64,000 bases of DNA. It comes from Modestobacter sp. VKM Ac-2984. GTDB lineage: Bacteria > Actinomycetota > Actinomycetes > Mycobacteriales > Geodermatophilaceae. Below, piece by piece: positions 18,483-29,528 of this stretch (positions are counted from its first letter, which is position 1; every line of letters starts with the position of its first letter). The translations under genes were made by a program, and so were the position numbers. The DNA lies in assembly GCF_026967985.1 (NCBI RefSeq), contig NZ_JAPVBJ010000007.1:218257-282256 (forward strand). Reading direction: 5' to 3'. Under the pieces are notes generated by a model. That model had not been told where the DNA came from and searched no databases. It saw nothing but the letters and a program-made list of their open reading frames with translations.

Positions 18483-18977
18483 TCAGTGCTGCCGGGGGGT
18501 GTCGATGGCGCGCTGCCGGGAGGCCTCGATCTCGGCCTCGGCCTCGGCGCGCCCGACCCACTCGGCGCCCTCGACCGACTTGCCCGGCTCGAGGTCCTTG
18601 TAGGTCTCGAAGAAGTGCTGGATCTCCAGCCGGTCGAACTCCGAGACGTCGTTGATGTCCTGCAGGTGGGCCATCCGGGGGTCGGTCGCCGGGACGGTGA
18701 GGACCTTGTCGTCCCCGCCGGCCTCGTCGGTCATCCGGAACATGCCGATGGCCCGGCAGGTGATGAGGCACCCGGGGAACGTCGGCTCCTCGAGCAGGAC
18801 CAGGGCATCGAGTGGGTCACCGTCCATTCCGAGCGTCTCCTCGATGTACCCGTAGTCGGCGGGGTACCGGGTCGAGGTGAACAGCATCCGGTCCAGGCGG
18901 ATGCGTCCGGTGGCGTGGTCCAGCTCGTACTTGTTCCGCTGGCCCTTGGGGATCTCTACCGTCACGTCGAACTGCAC
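18483..18977 (-). CDS. ppa: Soluble inorganic pyrophosphatase (family I)
   Basis: Hydrolyses pyrophosphate released by biosynthesis. The family signature [23 protein letters not shown] at the N-terminus and [12 protein letters not shown] are all present. The chosen GTG at 18977 gives 164 residues starting [11 protein letters not shown], matching the usual family start; an upstream ATG at 19001 would add eight residues (VVRHTIG and V) and cannot be excluded. No good ribosome site precedes the GTG, but CACACT at -12 to -7 would fit a leaderless message. It is divergent from dacB. Confidence 0.93.
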   Translation of the reverse strand: MQFDVTVEIPKGQRNKYELDHATGRIRLDRMLFTSTRYPADYGYIEETLGMDGDPLDALVLLEEPTFPGCLITCRAIGMFRMTDEAGGDDKVLTVPATDPRMAHLQDINDVSEFDRLEIQHFFETYKDLEPGKSVEGAEWVGRAEAEAEIEASRQRAIDTPRQH

Positions 18978-19031
18978 GCCGATAGTGTGGCGTACGACCA
19001 TCCGTCCCGTCGGCGGAGGTCACTCCAGGGG

Positions 19032-21497
19032 GTGGGGGAGATCTCGTCGAGTCCGGGTCCGGAGCAGCCGGGGGTGCCTGAGGGCAGCCCCGAGGTGTCG
19101 CCCTCGGCGGCTGACGGCGGCGACGGGACGACGCCCGATCCGTCCGCCCTGGCCGACGCAGCGCCCGCCCCGCGCACCCCGGACGACCCCGCAGGTGTGG
19201 CCGCGGGATCCACGGGGCCGGTGGGGGAGCCGAGCGCGGAACCGGCCGAGCAGGAACACCAGGAGGCCACGGCCCCGGTCGAGCAGGCCGCCGAGCCGTC
19301 GGCGCCGGAGGGGGTCATCGAGGAGCCGCTCCCGGAGACGACCGGCGGGGCAGCCGAGGCGCGCCGCGCCGCCGCGGAGCAGGCAGCCGCCGACCTGGCT
19401 GCGGTGAAGAGGTGGGCGGCCGAGCGGGCTGCCGCCGAACGGGCAGCGGCCGAGGAGGCCGAGCGGGCTGCGGCCGCCCAGGCCGAGCTCGACGAGGCCG
19501 ACGTCGAGCGTGCCCGGGCCGAGCAGGCTGCCGCCGACCTCGCCGCGGTCCGGGAGTGGGCGGCCCAGCAGGCCGCCGCGGCGCGGGCCGCCGAGGAACA
19601 GGCGGCCGCCGAACGGGCCGCGGCCGATCAGGCAGAGGCGGCCCGCGTCGAGGCCGAGCGCGCGGCGGTCGCGCGGGCGGAGGCCGACCGCGTGGCGACC
19701 GAGCAGGTCGAGGCGGACCGACTGGCGACAGAACGAGCGGCCGCGGACGAGGCCGACGGGCAGCGGGCCGCCGCCGCCGCGGCGATGGCCGCCGAGCGCG
19801 CAGCCATCGAGCAGGAGACGGCCGAGCGGGCCGCGACCGCGCGCGCCGCCGCCGAACGTGCCGCGGCCGAGGATGCCGAAGCCGAGCGCAGGGCGGTGGC
19901 CGAACGGACTGCGGCAGCCGAGCGCGCAGCAGCCGACCGCGCGGCAGCCGAACGCGCCGACCGGGCACGGGCGCAGGCCGAGCGGGTGGCGAGTCGCCAG
20001 GCGGTCGCGGAACACGCTGCCCCTGCCCCTGCCCCTGCCCCTGCCCCTGCCCCTGCCCCTGCCGCGGCGAGTGCGACCGCGGCCACCTCCGGCTCGCGGC
20101 GGGCGGGCTCCAGCACCGGGGGCGGCGGCCGGCGGACGAAGGTCCTGGTCGCCGCCGTCCTCGCCCTCGTCCTGGTCGCGGCCGGGGTGGTGCTGGCCCT
20201 GGACCTGACCGGCGGCGACTCCGCCGTGGCCGTGGACGCCGAGCAGGTGCCCGACGCCGTCCTGCCCGACCTCACGGAGCCCGGCCCGGTGCTCACCCCG
20301 CTCTCCGCCGAGGCGCCGGTGCCCGACCCGGCGGCGCTCGCGGCCGTGCTGAACCCGTTGCTCGCCTCCCCGGCGTTCGGCAGCGGCCTGTCCGCGCAGG
20401 TCGTCGACGTGGCCACCGGGCAGGTGCTCTTCGAGCAGGACGCGGCCGACCCCGGCACGCCGGCCTCCACCGCGAAGCTGCTCACCGCCCTCGCCGCGCT
20501 CACCACCCTGGAGCCCGCCGGCACCCTGACCACGACCGTGGTGGCCGGCAGCGCCCCGGGGGAGGTCGTCCTGGTCGGCGGGGGCGACCCGACCCTGTCG
20601 ACGACCGCACCGTCGGTCGACTACCCGGGCGCGGCCACCGTCGCCGACCTGGCCGCCCAGGTCCAGCAGGCGCTCGGTGGTCAGCCGGTGACCAGCGTCG
20701 TCGTCGACAACTCGTTGTTCAGCGGCCCGCTCACCGCCCAGGGCTGGGGTGCTGATGACGCACCCTCGACCTACGCCGCCCCGGTGACCGCCACCGCCGT
20801 CGACGGCGCCCGGCAGGTCCCCGGCCGCACCCCCCGCAGTGGGTCGCCGGGCACCGACGCCGGTGCCGCCCTGGCCGCGGCGCTGGGCGCCCCGGACGCA
20901 GCCGTCAGTCTGGGTGCCGCACCGGCCGGCGCACGCACGCTGGGCAGCGTCGAGTCAGCGCCGGTCGCCCGGCTGGTCGAGCAGTCGCTCACCGCGTCGG
21001 ACAACCTGCTGGCCGAGTCGCTGGCCCGGCACGTGGCCATCGCCCGGGGGCTGCCGGCCACCTTCGAGGGGGCCGCGCAGGCGATCGGTGCCGCGCTGAC
21101 CGACGCCGGGCTGGACACCACCGGGCTGGCCCTGTCCGACGCCAGCGGCCTGTCCCGCGACGACCGGGTGCCCGCCCAGCTCCTGGTCGACGTCGTCCAG
21201 GTCGCCGCCGACGGCAGCGTCCCCGACGCCGACGTGCTGCTCTCCGGCCTCCCGGTCGCCGGGTACGACGGCACCCTGATCGACCGGGCCGCCGACGGCC
21301 CGGGCAGCCCCGGCGCGGTGCGGGCCAAGACCGGCACGCTGCTGGGCGTCAACGACCTGGCGGGCACGGTGCAGACCGCCGACGGCCGGCTGCTGGCCTT
21401 CGCCGTCCTGGCCGACGGCGCCACCGGGAGCCTGGAGGCGACCGAGACCGCGCTGGACGTCGTGGCGGCCGCGCTGGCCGGCTGCGGCTGCCGCTGA
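19032..21497 (+). CDS. dacB: D-Ala-D-Ala carboxypeptidase/endopeptidase (PBP4 type) with long Ala/Glu-rich N-terminal region
   Basis: Class C low-molecular-weight penicillin-binding protein acting on peptidoglycan outside the membrane. The serine peptidase motifs are SxxK (S479-TAK482), SDN (656-658) and KTG (766-768). Total length is about 821 residues, far above the usual 450-500. The extra part is N-terminal: an acidic Pro-rich stretch (residues 1-110), some 215 residues of Ala/Glu/Arg-rich heptad-like sequence predicted as long helix or coiled coil (about 115-330), an (Ala-Pro)7 tract, then one membrane helix (about 367-390). Orientation would put the coiled coil in the cytoplasm. GTG 19032 is chosen because GGAGGT lies 11 nt upstream. 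Low-complexity DNA makes this region prone to length variation. Confidence 0.9.
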   Translation: MGEISSSPGPEQPGVPEGSPEVSPSAADGGDGTTPDPSALADAAPAPRTPDDPAGVAAGSTGPVGEPSAEPAEQEHQEATAPVEQAAEPSAPEGVIEEPLPETTGGAAEARRAAAEQAAADLAAVKRWAAERAAAERAAAEEAERAAAAQAELDEADVERARAEQAAADLAAVREWAAQQAAAARAAEEQAAAERAAADQAEAARVEAERAAVARAEADRVATEQVEADRLATERAAADEADGQRAAAAAAMAAERAAIEQETAERAATARAAAERAAAEDAEAERRAVAERTAAAERAAADRAAAERADRARAQAERVASRQAVAEHAAPAPAPAPAPAPAPAAASATAATSGSRRAGSSTGGGGRRTKVLVAAVLALVLVAAGVVLALDLTGGDSAVAVDAEQVPDAVLPDLTEPGPVLTPLSAEAPVPDPAALAAVLNPLLASPAFGSGLSAQVVDVATGQVLFEQDAADPGTPASTAKLLTALAALTTLEPAGTLTTTVVAGSAPGEVVLVGGGDPTLSTTAPSVDYPGAATVADLAAQVQQALGGQPVTSVVVDNSLFSGPLTAQGWGADDAPSTYAAPVTATAVDGARQVPGRTPRSGSPGTDAGAALAAALGAPDAAVSLGAAPAGARTLGSVESAPVARLVEQSLTASDNLLAESLARHVAIARGLPATFEGAAQAIGAALTDAGLDTTGLALSDASGLSRDDRVPAQLLVDVVQVAADGSVPDADVLLSGLPVAGYDGTLIDRAADGPGSPGAVRAKTGTLLGVNDLAGTVQTADGRLLAFAVLADGATGSLEATETALDVVAAALAGCGCR
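20019..20063 (+). repeat. Hexanucleotide tandem repeat (CCTGCC-type) inside dacB
   Basis: About seven uninterrupted copies of a GCC-CCT hexamer encode the (Ala-Pro)7 linker just before the membrane helix of the carboxypeptidase. Identical codons in every copy suggest recent slippage expansion rather than selection on the protein alone. Copy changes would keep the frame. Confidence 0.9.
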
Positions 21498-21525
21498 CGG
21501 CGGCCGGCCGCAGGGTGCCGCCGGG

Positions 21526-21531
21526 TACGGT
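21526..21531 (+). promoter_or_regulatory. -10 box for leaderless transcription of the DUF2342 gene
   Basis: TACGGT ends 6 nt before the ATG at 21538, placing the expected transcription start at or next to the start codon. No Shine-Dalgarno-like stretch lies at a normal distance other than GAGG within those 6 nt. Confidence 0.5.
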
Positions 21532-21537
21532 GAGGCG

Positions 21538-22632
21538 ATGAGCCGCTCCTCGTCCCTGGTCGACTGGGACCTCGCCGGCCGCACCGCCCGTCGCCTGGTC
21601 GGGGCCGGCCCGGAGACCTCCCGGGAGGAGGCCGCGGCCGTCGTCGCGGAGCTGCACCGCGCGGCCGCGACCGCCGTCGCGCACGTCGAGGCGCTCACCG
21701 GGCTGCGCCCCGTCCCCGGCGGCCCGGAGCCCACCGTGGCGGTCGTCGACCGGCCCGGCTGGATCGACTCGAACACCACGGGCATGGCCGCCCTGCTCGA
21801 CCCGCTGGCCGACGGGCTGCAGGCGGCGTCGGGCTCGACGCCGGGGCCGCTGGCCACCGCGATCGGCTCCCGGGCGACCGGAGTGCAGGCCGGTGGCGTG
21901 CTGGCCTTCCTCTGCACCCGCGTGCTGGGCCAGTACGAGGTCTTCGGCAGCGGCGGCCGCCTGCTGCTGGTGGCGCCCAACATCGTCGAGACCGAGCGCC
22001 GGCTCGGCGTCGACCCCACGGACTTCCGGCTGTGGGTCTGTCTGCACGAGGTCACCCACCAGCTGCAGTTCACCGCCGTGCCGTGGCTCCGCGGCCACCT
22101 GGAGGCGCAGATCGCGTCCTTCGCCGAGGCGACGGACCTGACCCCGGACGTGCTGCGCGAGCGGCTCACCGACGTGCTGCGCAGCCTCACCGACGTCGTC
22201 CGCGGCCCCGGTGCAGACGACGACGCGCCGCAGGGGCTGATGGCGCTCATCCGGGACCCCGAGCAGCGCGCCGTGCTGGACCGGGTCACCGCGGTGATGA
22301 GCCTGCTCGAGGGGCACGCCGAGTACGTGATGGACGGCGTCGGGCCGGACGTCGTCCCGTCCGTGCGCACCCTGCGCAAGCGCTTCGCCCAGCGCCGCAA
22401 GGGCCGCGGCCCCATCGACCGGGTGCTCCGCCGCCTGCTCGGCCTGGAGCAGAAGATGCAGCAGTACGCCGATGGCCGGGTGTTCGTGGCCGGGGTCGTC
22501 GAGCTGGTCGGCATGGACGGGTTCAACCAGGTCTGGGCCGGCCCGGAGAACCTGCCGTACAAGGACGAGCTGACCGAGCCCGCGCGCTGGGTGAAGCGGG
22601 TGCTGGAGACCCGGCCGGCCTTCCCGGCCTGA
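21538..22632 (+). CDS. Zinc-dependent metallopeptidase-like protein (DUF2342)
   Basis: Predicted 364-residue protein of the DUF2342 family, often labelled coenzyme F420 biosynthesis-associated or zincin-like. HEVTH (H170-H174) gives the HEXXH zinc site, and [14 protein letters not shown] near residue 260 supplies the likely third ligand. The family's conserved block [27 protein letters not shown] is at the C-terminus. It lies directly upstream of tilS and hpt, as in other Actinobacteria. The real substrate is not known and no F420 gene is nearby. Confidence 0.88.
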   Translation: MSRSSSLVDWDLAGRTARRLVGAGPETSREEAAAVVAELHRAAATAVAHVEALTGLRPVPGGPEPTVAVVDRPGWIDSNTTGMAALLDPLADGLQAASGSTPGPLATAIGSRATGVQAGGVLAFLCTRVLGQYEVFGSGGRLLLVAPNIVETERRLGVDPTDFRLWVCLHEVTHQLQFTAVPWLRGHLEAQIASFAEATDLTPDVLRERLTDVLRSLTDVVRGPGADDDAPQGLMALIRDPEQRAVLDRVTAVMSLLEGHAEYVMDGVGPDVVPSVRTLRKRFAQRRKGRGPIDRVLRRLLGLEQKMQQYADGRVFVAGVVELVGMDGFNQVWAGPENLPYKDELTEPARWVKRVLETRPAFPA

Positions 22633-22655
22633 GCCGGCGCGCCCCGACACCCCCG

Positions 22656-23690
22656 ATGGTCGGACCCGACCCCGCCGTCGCGGCGCTGCGCAGCGCGGTG
22701 CGCCCGGGGCTGCGGGCGGGCACGGGCCCGGTGCTCGCCGCCTGCAGCGGGGGAGCGGACTCCGTGGCGCTGGCCGCCGCGCTGGCCTTCGAGGCGCCCC
22801 GCGCCGGCCGCCCGGTCGGCGGGGTCACCGTGGACCACGGGCTGCAGCCAGGGTCGGCCGAGCAGGCCGACCGCACCGCCGGCCTGCTCCGCGCCCTCGG
22901 GCTCTCCCCGGTGCTGGTGCTGCGGGTCGACGTCGGTGCCGAGGGCGGGCCCGAGGGCGCGGCCCGGGCGGCCCGCGCGGCGGCGCTGGCCGGGGCGGCG
23001 GACGAGCACGGGGCGGCGGTCGCGCTGGGCCACACCCTGGACGACCAGGCCGAGACCGTCCTGCTCGGGCTGGCCCGCGGCTCCGGACCGCGCTCGGTCG
23101 CCGGCATGGTCGAGCACCGCCTGCCGTTCTGGCGCCCGCTGCTCGACGTCCGGCGGGCGACCACCCGGGCCGCCTGCGCGGCGCAGCAGCTGCCGGTGTG
23201 GGACGACCCCTGGAACAGCGACCCCGCCTACACCCGCGTCCGCCTGCGCGCCGAGGTGCTGCCGCTGCTGGAGGAGGTGCTCGGCGGGGGTGTCGCGGCT
23301 GCCCTCGGCCGGACCGCGGCGATGGTGCGGGAGGACCTGGACACCCTGGACGCGCTGGCCGAGGTCGAGCTGGCGGCGCTGGCCGGCCCGGACGGCGACC
23401 TGCCCGCCGCCCCGCTGGCCGAGCTGCCCCCGGCCCTGCGACGCCGGGTGCTGCGCGGCTGGCTCCGTCGCGCCCGGGTGCCCGACCTGCAGGGCGTGCA
23501 CCTGTCGGCGGTCGACGCGCTCCTCACCCGGTGGAGGGGTCAGGGGCGGGTGGACCTCCCCGGTGGTGCGGGAGTGCTCCGTGCGTCTGGCAGGCTGACC
23601 GTGCAGCCCGGCGGTCCCCCCGGTCGCGGGACCGGTCCGCGCCCGGCTGCACCAGATGTCGTCCCCCCAGAGGAGCCCAGACCGTCGTGA
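22656..23690 (+). CDS. tilS: tRNA(Ile) lysidine synthetase
   Basis: Modifies C34 of the CAU-anticodon tRNA-Ile to lysidine so that it reads AUA. The PP-loop ATPase motif [12 protein letters not shown] is at residues 28-39, followed by [33 protein letters not shown] and the [15 protein letters not shown] segment with [16 protein letters not shown], all diagnostic. Length is 344 residues from ATG 22656; the C-terminal substrate domain is short, as in many Actinobacteria. Its stop overlaps the hpt GTG, coupling the two genes, a conserved tilS-hpt-ftsH order. Confidence 0.95.
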   Translation: MVGPDPAVAALRSAVRPGLRAGTGPVLAACSGGADSVALAAALAFEAPRAGRPVGGVTVDHGLQPGSAEQADRTAGLLRALGLSPVLVLRVDVGAEGGPEGAARAARAAALAGAADEHGAAVALGHTLDDQAETVLLGLARGSGPRSVAGMVEHRLPFWRPLLDVRRATTRAACAAQQLPVWDDPWNSDPAYTRVRLRAEVLPLLEEVLGGGVAAALGRTAAMVREDLDTLDALAEVELAALAGPDGDLPAAPLAELPPALRRRVLRGWLRRARVPDLQGVHLSAVDALLTRWRGQGRVDLPGGAGVLRASGRLTVQPGGPPGRGTGPRPAAPDVVPPEEPRPS

Positions 23691-24277
23691 GCGAGCCCGC
23701 CATCCCCGCAGCCGGCCCGTTGGGCCCGGACCACGGCTACGGCCCGGACATCGACCACGTGCTGCTGTCCGAGGAGCAGATCCAGGGCAAGATCGCGGAG
23801 CTGGCCGCGCAGATCGCCCACGACTACGCCGGCCGCGAGGTGCTGCTGGTCGGCGTCCTCAAGGGCGCGGTGCTGTTCATGTCCGACTTCGCCCGGGCGC
23901 TGCAGCTGCCGACCCAGATGGAGTTCATGGCGGTCTCCTCCTACGGCAGCGCCACCAGCTCCTCCGGCGTGGTGCGGATCCTGAAGGACCTGGACCGAGA
24001 CATCGCCGACAAGCACGTGCTGGTGCTCGAGGACATCATCGACTCCGGGCTCACCCTGTCCTGGCTGCTGAAGAACCTGGGCAGCCGGCGACCGGCGTCC
24101 CTGGAGGTCTGCACGCTGCTGCGCAAGCCGGACGCGGTGAAGGTCGACGTCCCGGTGCGCTACATCGGCTTCGACATCCCGAACGAGTTCGTCGTCGGCT
24201 ACGGGCTGGACTACGCCGAGCGGTACCGCGACCTGCCCTACATCGCCACGCTCAAGCCCGAGGTCTACTCGAGCTGA
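23687..24277 (+). CDS. hpt: Hypoxanthine phosphoribosyltransferase
   Basis: Purine salvage enzyme using PRPP to convert hypoxanthine or guanine to IMP or GMP. The PRPP-binding motif [18 protein letters not shown] and the [19 protein letters not shown] segment are clear, with [26 protein letters not shown] at the C-terminus. GTG 23687 overlaps the tilS stop and gives 196 residues, slightly long at the N-terminus by about 15 residues. A nested hairpin after the stop separates it from ftsH. Confidence 0.96.
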   Translation: MSEPAIPAAGPLGPDHGYGPDIDHVLLSEEQIQGKIAELAAQIAHDYAGREVLLVGVLKGAVLFMSDFARALQLPTQMEFMAVSSYGSATSSSGVVRILKDLDRDIADKHVLVLEDIIDSGLTLSWLLKNLGSRRPASLEVCTLLRKPDAVKVDVPVRYIGFDIPNEFVVGYGLDYAERYRDLPYIATLKPEVYSS

Positions 24278-24283
24278 CGGCGG

Positions 24284-24333
24284 GCCCGCTGCCCCCACCG
24301 CACGCGGCCCCGCGGCGGGGCCCGGCAGCGGGC
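24284..24333 (+). terminator. Nested hairpin after hpt
   Basis: A 10-bp outer stem (GCCCGCTGCC with GGCAGCGGGC) encloses a second hairpin GGCCCCG-CGG-CGGGGCC. There is no T-run, as usual for actinobacterial terminators. It lies 6 nt after the hpt stop. Confidence 0.6.
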
Positions 24334-24386
24334 CGCATCCAGCTCCCCGTCAGCTCGCGACCAGCAGGGACACAGGTCCTGCGGTG

Positions 24387-24392
24387 TACCTT
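24387..24392 (+). promoter_or_regulatory. Candidate promoter (-10) for ftsH-fol operon with leader hairpin
   Basis: TACCTT, preceded by TG (extended -10 style), is 117 nt before the ftsH ATG. A small hairpin (CGCCCCG-CGG-CGGGGCG, 24407-24423) would form near the very start of the transcript, repeating the core of the hairpin 100 bp upstream. No -35 is evident. Confidence 0.35.
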
Positions 24393-24508
24393 TGTCCCAA
24401 CGACGTCGCCCCGCGGCGGGGCGTCCCCCAGGGTCGCGGGCGGCGTCCAGCGACGATCAGGAGGGTCGACGGGCAAGCCGGGTCCACCCCGGCGCCCGGC
24501 CACGGTGT

Positions 24509-26505
<1,997 letters not shown>

Positions 26506-26509
<4 letters not shown>

Positions 26510-27246
26510 GCGACGCGGTCGGGGGCGTGGCCCCCGGCGGCGTGGCACCGAACGGAGCCGCAGCCGGTGGCGCGGTGCCCCCCGGGGACGACGGGCACGG
26601 CATCGTCCAGCGTGCACCGGTGGACGGCGTCGGCCTGGACCCCCGGACCGGCGACCCGGTGGCCGACCTGCCCGACGGGCGGGTCGACACGGCCCGGATC
26701 GAGGCCGCCGTCCGAGAGATCCTGATCGCGATCGGGGAGGACCCGGACCGGTCCGGTCTGGTGGACACGCCGGCGCGGGTGGCGCGGGCCTACGGAGAGA
26801 CGTTCGCCGGCCTGGCCCAGGACCCCTTCGACGTCCTGGCGACGACGTTCGACGAGGACCACGACGAGCTCGTGCTGGTCAAGGACATCCCGATGTACTC
26901 GACCTGCGAGCACCACCTGGTGCCGTTCCACGGGCGGGCGCACGTCGGCTACATCCCCGGCAGCGACGGACGGGTCACCGGGCTGTCCAAGCTCGCCCGG
27001 CTGGTCGAGGTGTACGCCCGGCGGCCGCAGGTGCAGGAGCGGATGACCCGGCAGATCGCCGACTCGCTGTTCGAGGTGCTCAAGCCCCAGGGCGTGATCG
27101 TGGTCGTGGAGGCCGAGCACCTCTGCATGGCGATGCGCGGCGTTCGCAAGCCCGGCTCGTCCACGATCACCTCTGCGGTCCGCGGCATCTTCCGGGAGAA
27201 CCCGGCGACCCGCAGCGAGGCGATGAGCCTCATCCTGCAGCGGTGA
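26506..27246 (+). CDS. folE: GTP cyclohydrolase I
   Basis: First enzyme of tetrahydrofolate synthesis, turning GTP into dihydroneopterin triphosphate. Zinc ligands are visible as Cys134 with the following His pair ([12 protein letters not shown]) and Cys207 in [17 protein letters not shown]. The length of 246 includes a Gly/Pro/Ala-rich extension of about 55 residues before the conserved core starts at [13 protein letters not shown] 26506 overlaps the ftsH stop. Followed by folP, folB and folK, it forms a complete folate operon apart from folC and folA. Confidence 0.97.
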
Positions 27247-27253
27247 CCGCGCA

Positions 27254-28114
27254 GTGAGCGCCGTGCTCCTGCCCCGCCCGGGCCGGTGCCTGGTGATGGG
27301 CGTCCTGAACGTCACGCCGGACTCCTTCTCCGACGGCGGGTGCTACGCCGACGCCGGCGCCGCGATCGCCCACGGGCTCCAGATGCACGCCGCCGGCGCG
27401 GACTACGTCGACGTCGGTGGGGAGTCGACCCGGCCGGGCGCCGACCGGGTCGACGCGGCCGAGGAGTGCCGGCGGGTCGTGCCGGTGGTCCGGGAGCTGG
27501 CCGCCGCGGGCGTGCGGGTCAGCGTGGACACCACCCGCGCCGAGGTCGCCGTCGCCGCCCTGGCGGCCGGCGCGGTGCTGGTCAACGACGTCAGCGGCGG
27601 TCTGGCCGACGAGGGCATGGCCCGGTTGGTGGCCGAGGCCGGGGTGCCCTGGGTGCTGATGCACTGGCGCGGGCACAGCCGGGAGATGTACGCGGCGGCG
27701 CGCTACGGCGACGTGGTCACCGAGGTCGGCGCGGAGCTGACCGCCCGGGTCGAGGACGTCGTCGCCGCCGGCGTCGACCCCGCCCAGCTGGTGCTGGACC
27801 CGGGGCTGGGGTTCGCCAAGAACGCCGAGCACAACTGGGCGTTGCTGGCGGGGCTGGACCGGCTGGTCGCGCTCGGGCTGCCGGTGCTGGTCGGGGCCTC
27901 GCGCAAGACGTTCCTGGGCCGGCTGCTGGCCGGTCCCGGAGGCGAGCTCCGTCCGGTCGAGGGCCGGGAGGCGGCGACCGTGGCGATCTCGGTGCTGGCC
28001 GCGCAGGCCGGTGCCTGGGGTGTGCGGGTGCACGACCCCGTGCAGTCGCTGGACGCGATCGCCACCCTGGCCGCCGTGCGGGCGGCCCCCAGCACAGGAG
28101 GAACCCGTGGCTGA
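27254..28114 (+). CDS. folP: Dihydropteroate synthase
   Basis: Condenses 6-hydroxymethyl-dihydropterin pyrophosphate with p-aminobenzoate; target of sulfonamides. The signatures GVLNVTPDSFSDGG and YVDVGGESTRPGA are intact, as are VNDVSGG, LMHWRG and LVGASRKTFLGRLL. GTG 27254, 7 nt after folE, gives 286 residues. The 3' end overlaps folB by 8 nt; the folB ribosome site lies inside folP. Confidence 0.97.
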   Translation: MSAVLLPRPGRCLVMGVLNVTPDSFSDGGCYADAGAAIAHGLQMHAAGADYVDVGGESTRPGADRVDAAEECRRVVPVVRELAAAGVRVSVDTTRAEVAVAALAAGAVLVNDVSGGLADEGMARLVAEAGVPWVLMHWRGHSREMYAAARYGDVVTEVGAELTARVEDVVAAGVDPAQLVLDPGLGFAKNAEHNWALLAGLDRLVALGLPVLVGASRKTFLGRLLAGPGGELRPVEGREAATVAISVLAAQAGAWGVRVHDPVQSLDAIATLAAVRAAPSTGGTRG

Positions 28115-28478
28115 CCGGACGCCGGACCGCATCACGGTGCACGGCCTGACCGGGCACGGCTTCCACGGCGTGTACCCGGCCGAGCGGGAGAACGGCCAGA
28201 CCTTCCGGGTCGACGCGGTGCTCGAGCTGGACACCGCCCCGGCGGCCGCGGACGACGACCTGACCAAGACCGTCCACTACGGCGAGCTGGCCCAGCAGTT
28301 GCACGCCGTGCTGGTCGGCGAGCCGGTGGACCTGCTGGAGACGCTGGCCCAGCGGCTGGCCGACGTGTGCCTGGCGTACCCGGTGGTGGACGCGGTGGAG
28401 ATCACCGTGCACAAGCCGGAGGTCGACCTGGGCGTGCCGGCCCACGACGTCACGGTCGCGATCCGGCGCGCGCGCTGA
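28107..28478 (+). CDS. folB: Dihydroneopterin aldolase
   Basis: Cleaves 7,8-dihydroneopterin to 6-hydroxymethyl-dihydropterin and glycolaldehyde. The 123-residue protein has HGLTGHGFHGVYPAERENGQTF with the conserved His/Tyr/Glu region, DDLTKTVHYGEL, and the catalytic Lys region VEITVHKPEVDLGVPAHDVTVAI. GTG 28107 is fixed by an AGGAGG 5 nt upstream (28096-28101). Its TGA overlaps the folK ATG by one base. Confidence 0.96.
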   Translation: MADRTPDRITVHGLTGHGFHGVYPAERENGQTFRVDAVLELDTAPAAADDDLTKTVHYGELAQQLHAVLVGEPVDLLETLAQRLADVCLAYPVVDAVEITVHKPEVDLGVPAHDVTVAIRRAR

Positions 28479-28981
28479 TGAGCCGGGCCGTCCTCTCCCT
28501 CGGCGGGAACCTCGGCGACCGGGCCGGCACCCTGCGGCAGGCACTGGTCACGCTGAAGGAGCACGGCCTGGTGGCCCGGTCGACGCTGTACGAGACGCCC
28601 CCGTGGGGGCCGGTCGAGCAGCCGCCCTACCTGAACGCGGTCGCCGTCGTCCGGGGTGAGCGGGACGCCGCCGGCTGGCTCGCCCTCGCCCACCAGCTCG
28701 AGCAGGCTGCCGGTCGCACCCGGGACGTCCGCTGGGGAGCCCGCACCCTGGACGTCGACGTCGTCACCGTCACCGCGGACGACGGGACGCCGGTGGTCTC
28801 GGCCGACCCGGCGCTGACCCTGCCGCACCCCCGGGCCGCGGAGCGGGCGTTCGTGCTCGTCCCGTGGCTGGCGCTGGACCCCGCGGCGACCCTGCCCGGG
28901 CACGGTCGGGTGGCCGACCTGGTGGCGGCGCTCGCGGCCGACGAGGTGGCCGCGGTCGTCCGCTGGGAGCAGCTGGCGTGA
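28478..28981 (+). CDS. folK: 6-hydroxymethyl-7,8-dihydropterin pyrophosphokinase
   Basis: Transfers pyrophosphate from ATP to hydroxymethyl-dihydropterin, supplying the FolP substrate. The family pattern SLGGNLGDRAGTLRQAL opens the protein, with ETPPWGPVEQPPYLNAV, the RDVRWGARTLDVDVV segment that holds the HPPK signature and metal-binding aspartates, and PHPRAAERAFVLVPW. Length is 167 residues. The stop overlaps the following DUF3180 start. Confidence 0.96.
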   Translation: MSRAVLSLGGNLGDRAGTLRQALVTLKEHGLVARSTLYETPPWGPVEQPPYLNAVAVVRGERDAAGWLALAHQLEQAAGRTRDVRWGARTLDVDVVTVTADDGTPVVSADPALTLPHPRAAERAFVLVPWLALDPAATLPGHGRVADLVAALAADEVAAVVRWEQLA

Positions 28982-29478
28982 CCTCCGTCCGCCGCCGGGA
29001 CCTGGTGGCCCTCGCGGTCGGCCTGGCGTTGGCCAGCTGGCTGTTGGTCCGCGCCGGTTACGGCTCGCTGCCGCAGCTGCAGTGGTGGCTGCCGGTGCCG
29101 CTGGGCGTGCTCGCGGTCGCCGAGCTGCTCGGCGCCCGGGCGCTGGCGGCCCGGCTGTCCGCGCAGCGGGACCGCCGCCCGTCGCCGGGCCGGACACCGG
29201 GCGCCACCCGGCCGGTCGAGCCGATGCTGGTGGCCCGGGTGGCGGTGCTCGCCCAGGCCAGCGCCTACGTCGGCGCAGTGCTCACCGGCTGCTGGGCGGG
29301 GCTGCTGCTGCACACGGTGCCGCAGCTGGGCCGGCTGTCCGCGGCCACCGCCGACACCGTCACCGGCATCCTCGGCGTCGTCTTCGCCGCCGGGCTCACC
29401 GGTGCGGCGCTGTGGCTGGAGCACGTCTGCAAGATCCCGCCCGACGAGGACGACGCCGCCCCCACCGCCCGCGCCTGA
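28978..29478 (+). CDS. DUF3180 membrane protein
   Basis: Predicted 166-residue polytopic membrane protein with four hydrophobic segments (about residues 9-27, 37-57, 85-107 and 119-140) and an acidic C-terminus. It equals the small membrane protein that always follows folK in Actinobacteria (Rv3605c position in M. tuberculosis). GTG 28978 overlaps the folK stop. Function is unknown; the constant linkage suggests a role tied to the folate operon or to the cell envelope. Confidence 0.88.
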   Translation: MTSVRRRDLVALAVGLALASWLLVRAGYGSLPQLQWWLPVPLGVLAVAELLGARALAARLSAQRDRRPSPGRTPGATRPVEPMLVARVAVLAQASAYVGAVLTGCWAGLLLHTVPQLGRLSAATADTVTGILGVVFAAGLTGAALWLEHVCKIPPDEDDAAPTARA

Positions 29479-29522
29479 GGCGGTCCGGACGGGCGGGAGG
29501 TCTCCCGCCCGTCCGGACCGCC
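29479..29522. terminator. Perfect 21-bp inverted repeat, bidirectional terminator
   Basis: Arms 29479-29499 and 29502-29522 are exact reverse complements with a 2-nt centre. The repeat starts at the base after the DUF3180 stop and ends 6 nt before the end of the convergent binding-protein gene, so one hairpin could stop transcription from both operons. No T-tract is present. Confidence 0.85.
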
Positions 29523-29528
29523 GGCGGG

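Noticed and set aside
20019..20063. CCTGCC tandem copies considered as a CRISPR-like or regulatory repeat
   Set aside because: There are no spacers, the repeat is in frame and codes for Ala-Pro units within the carboxypeptidase.
29479..29522. The 21-bp inverted repeat considered as a transposon terminus
   Set aside because: The two arms are only 2 nt apart and lie between two convergent gene ends, which fits a bidirectional terminator.
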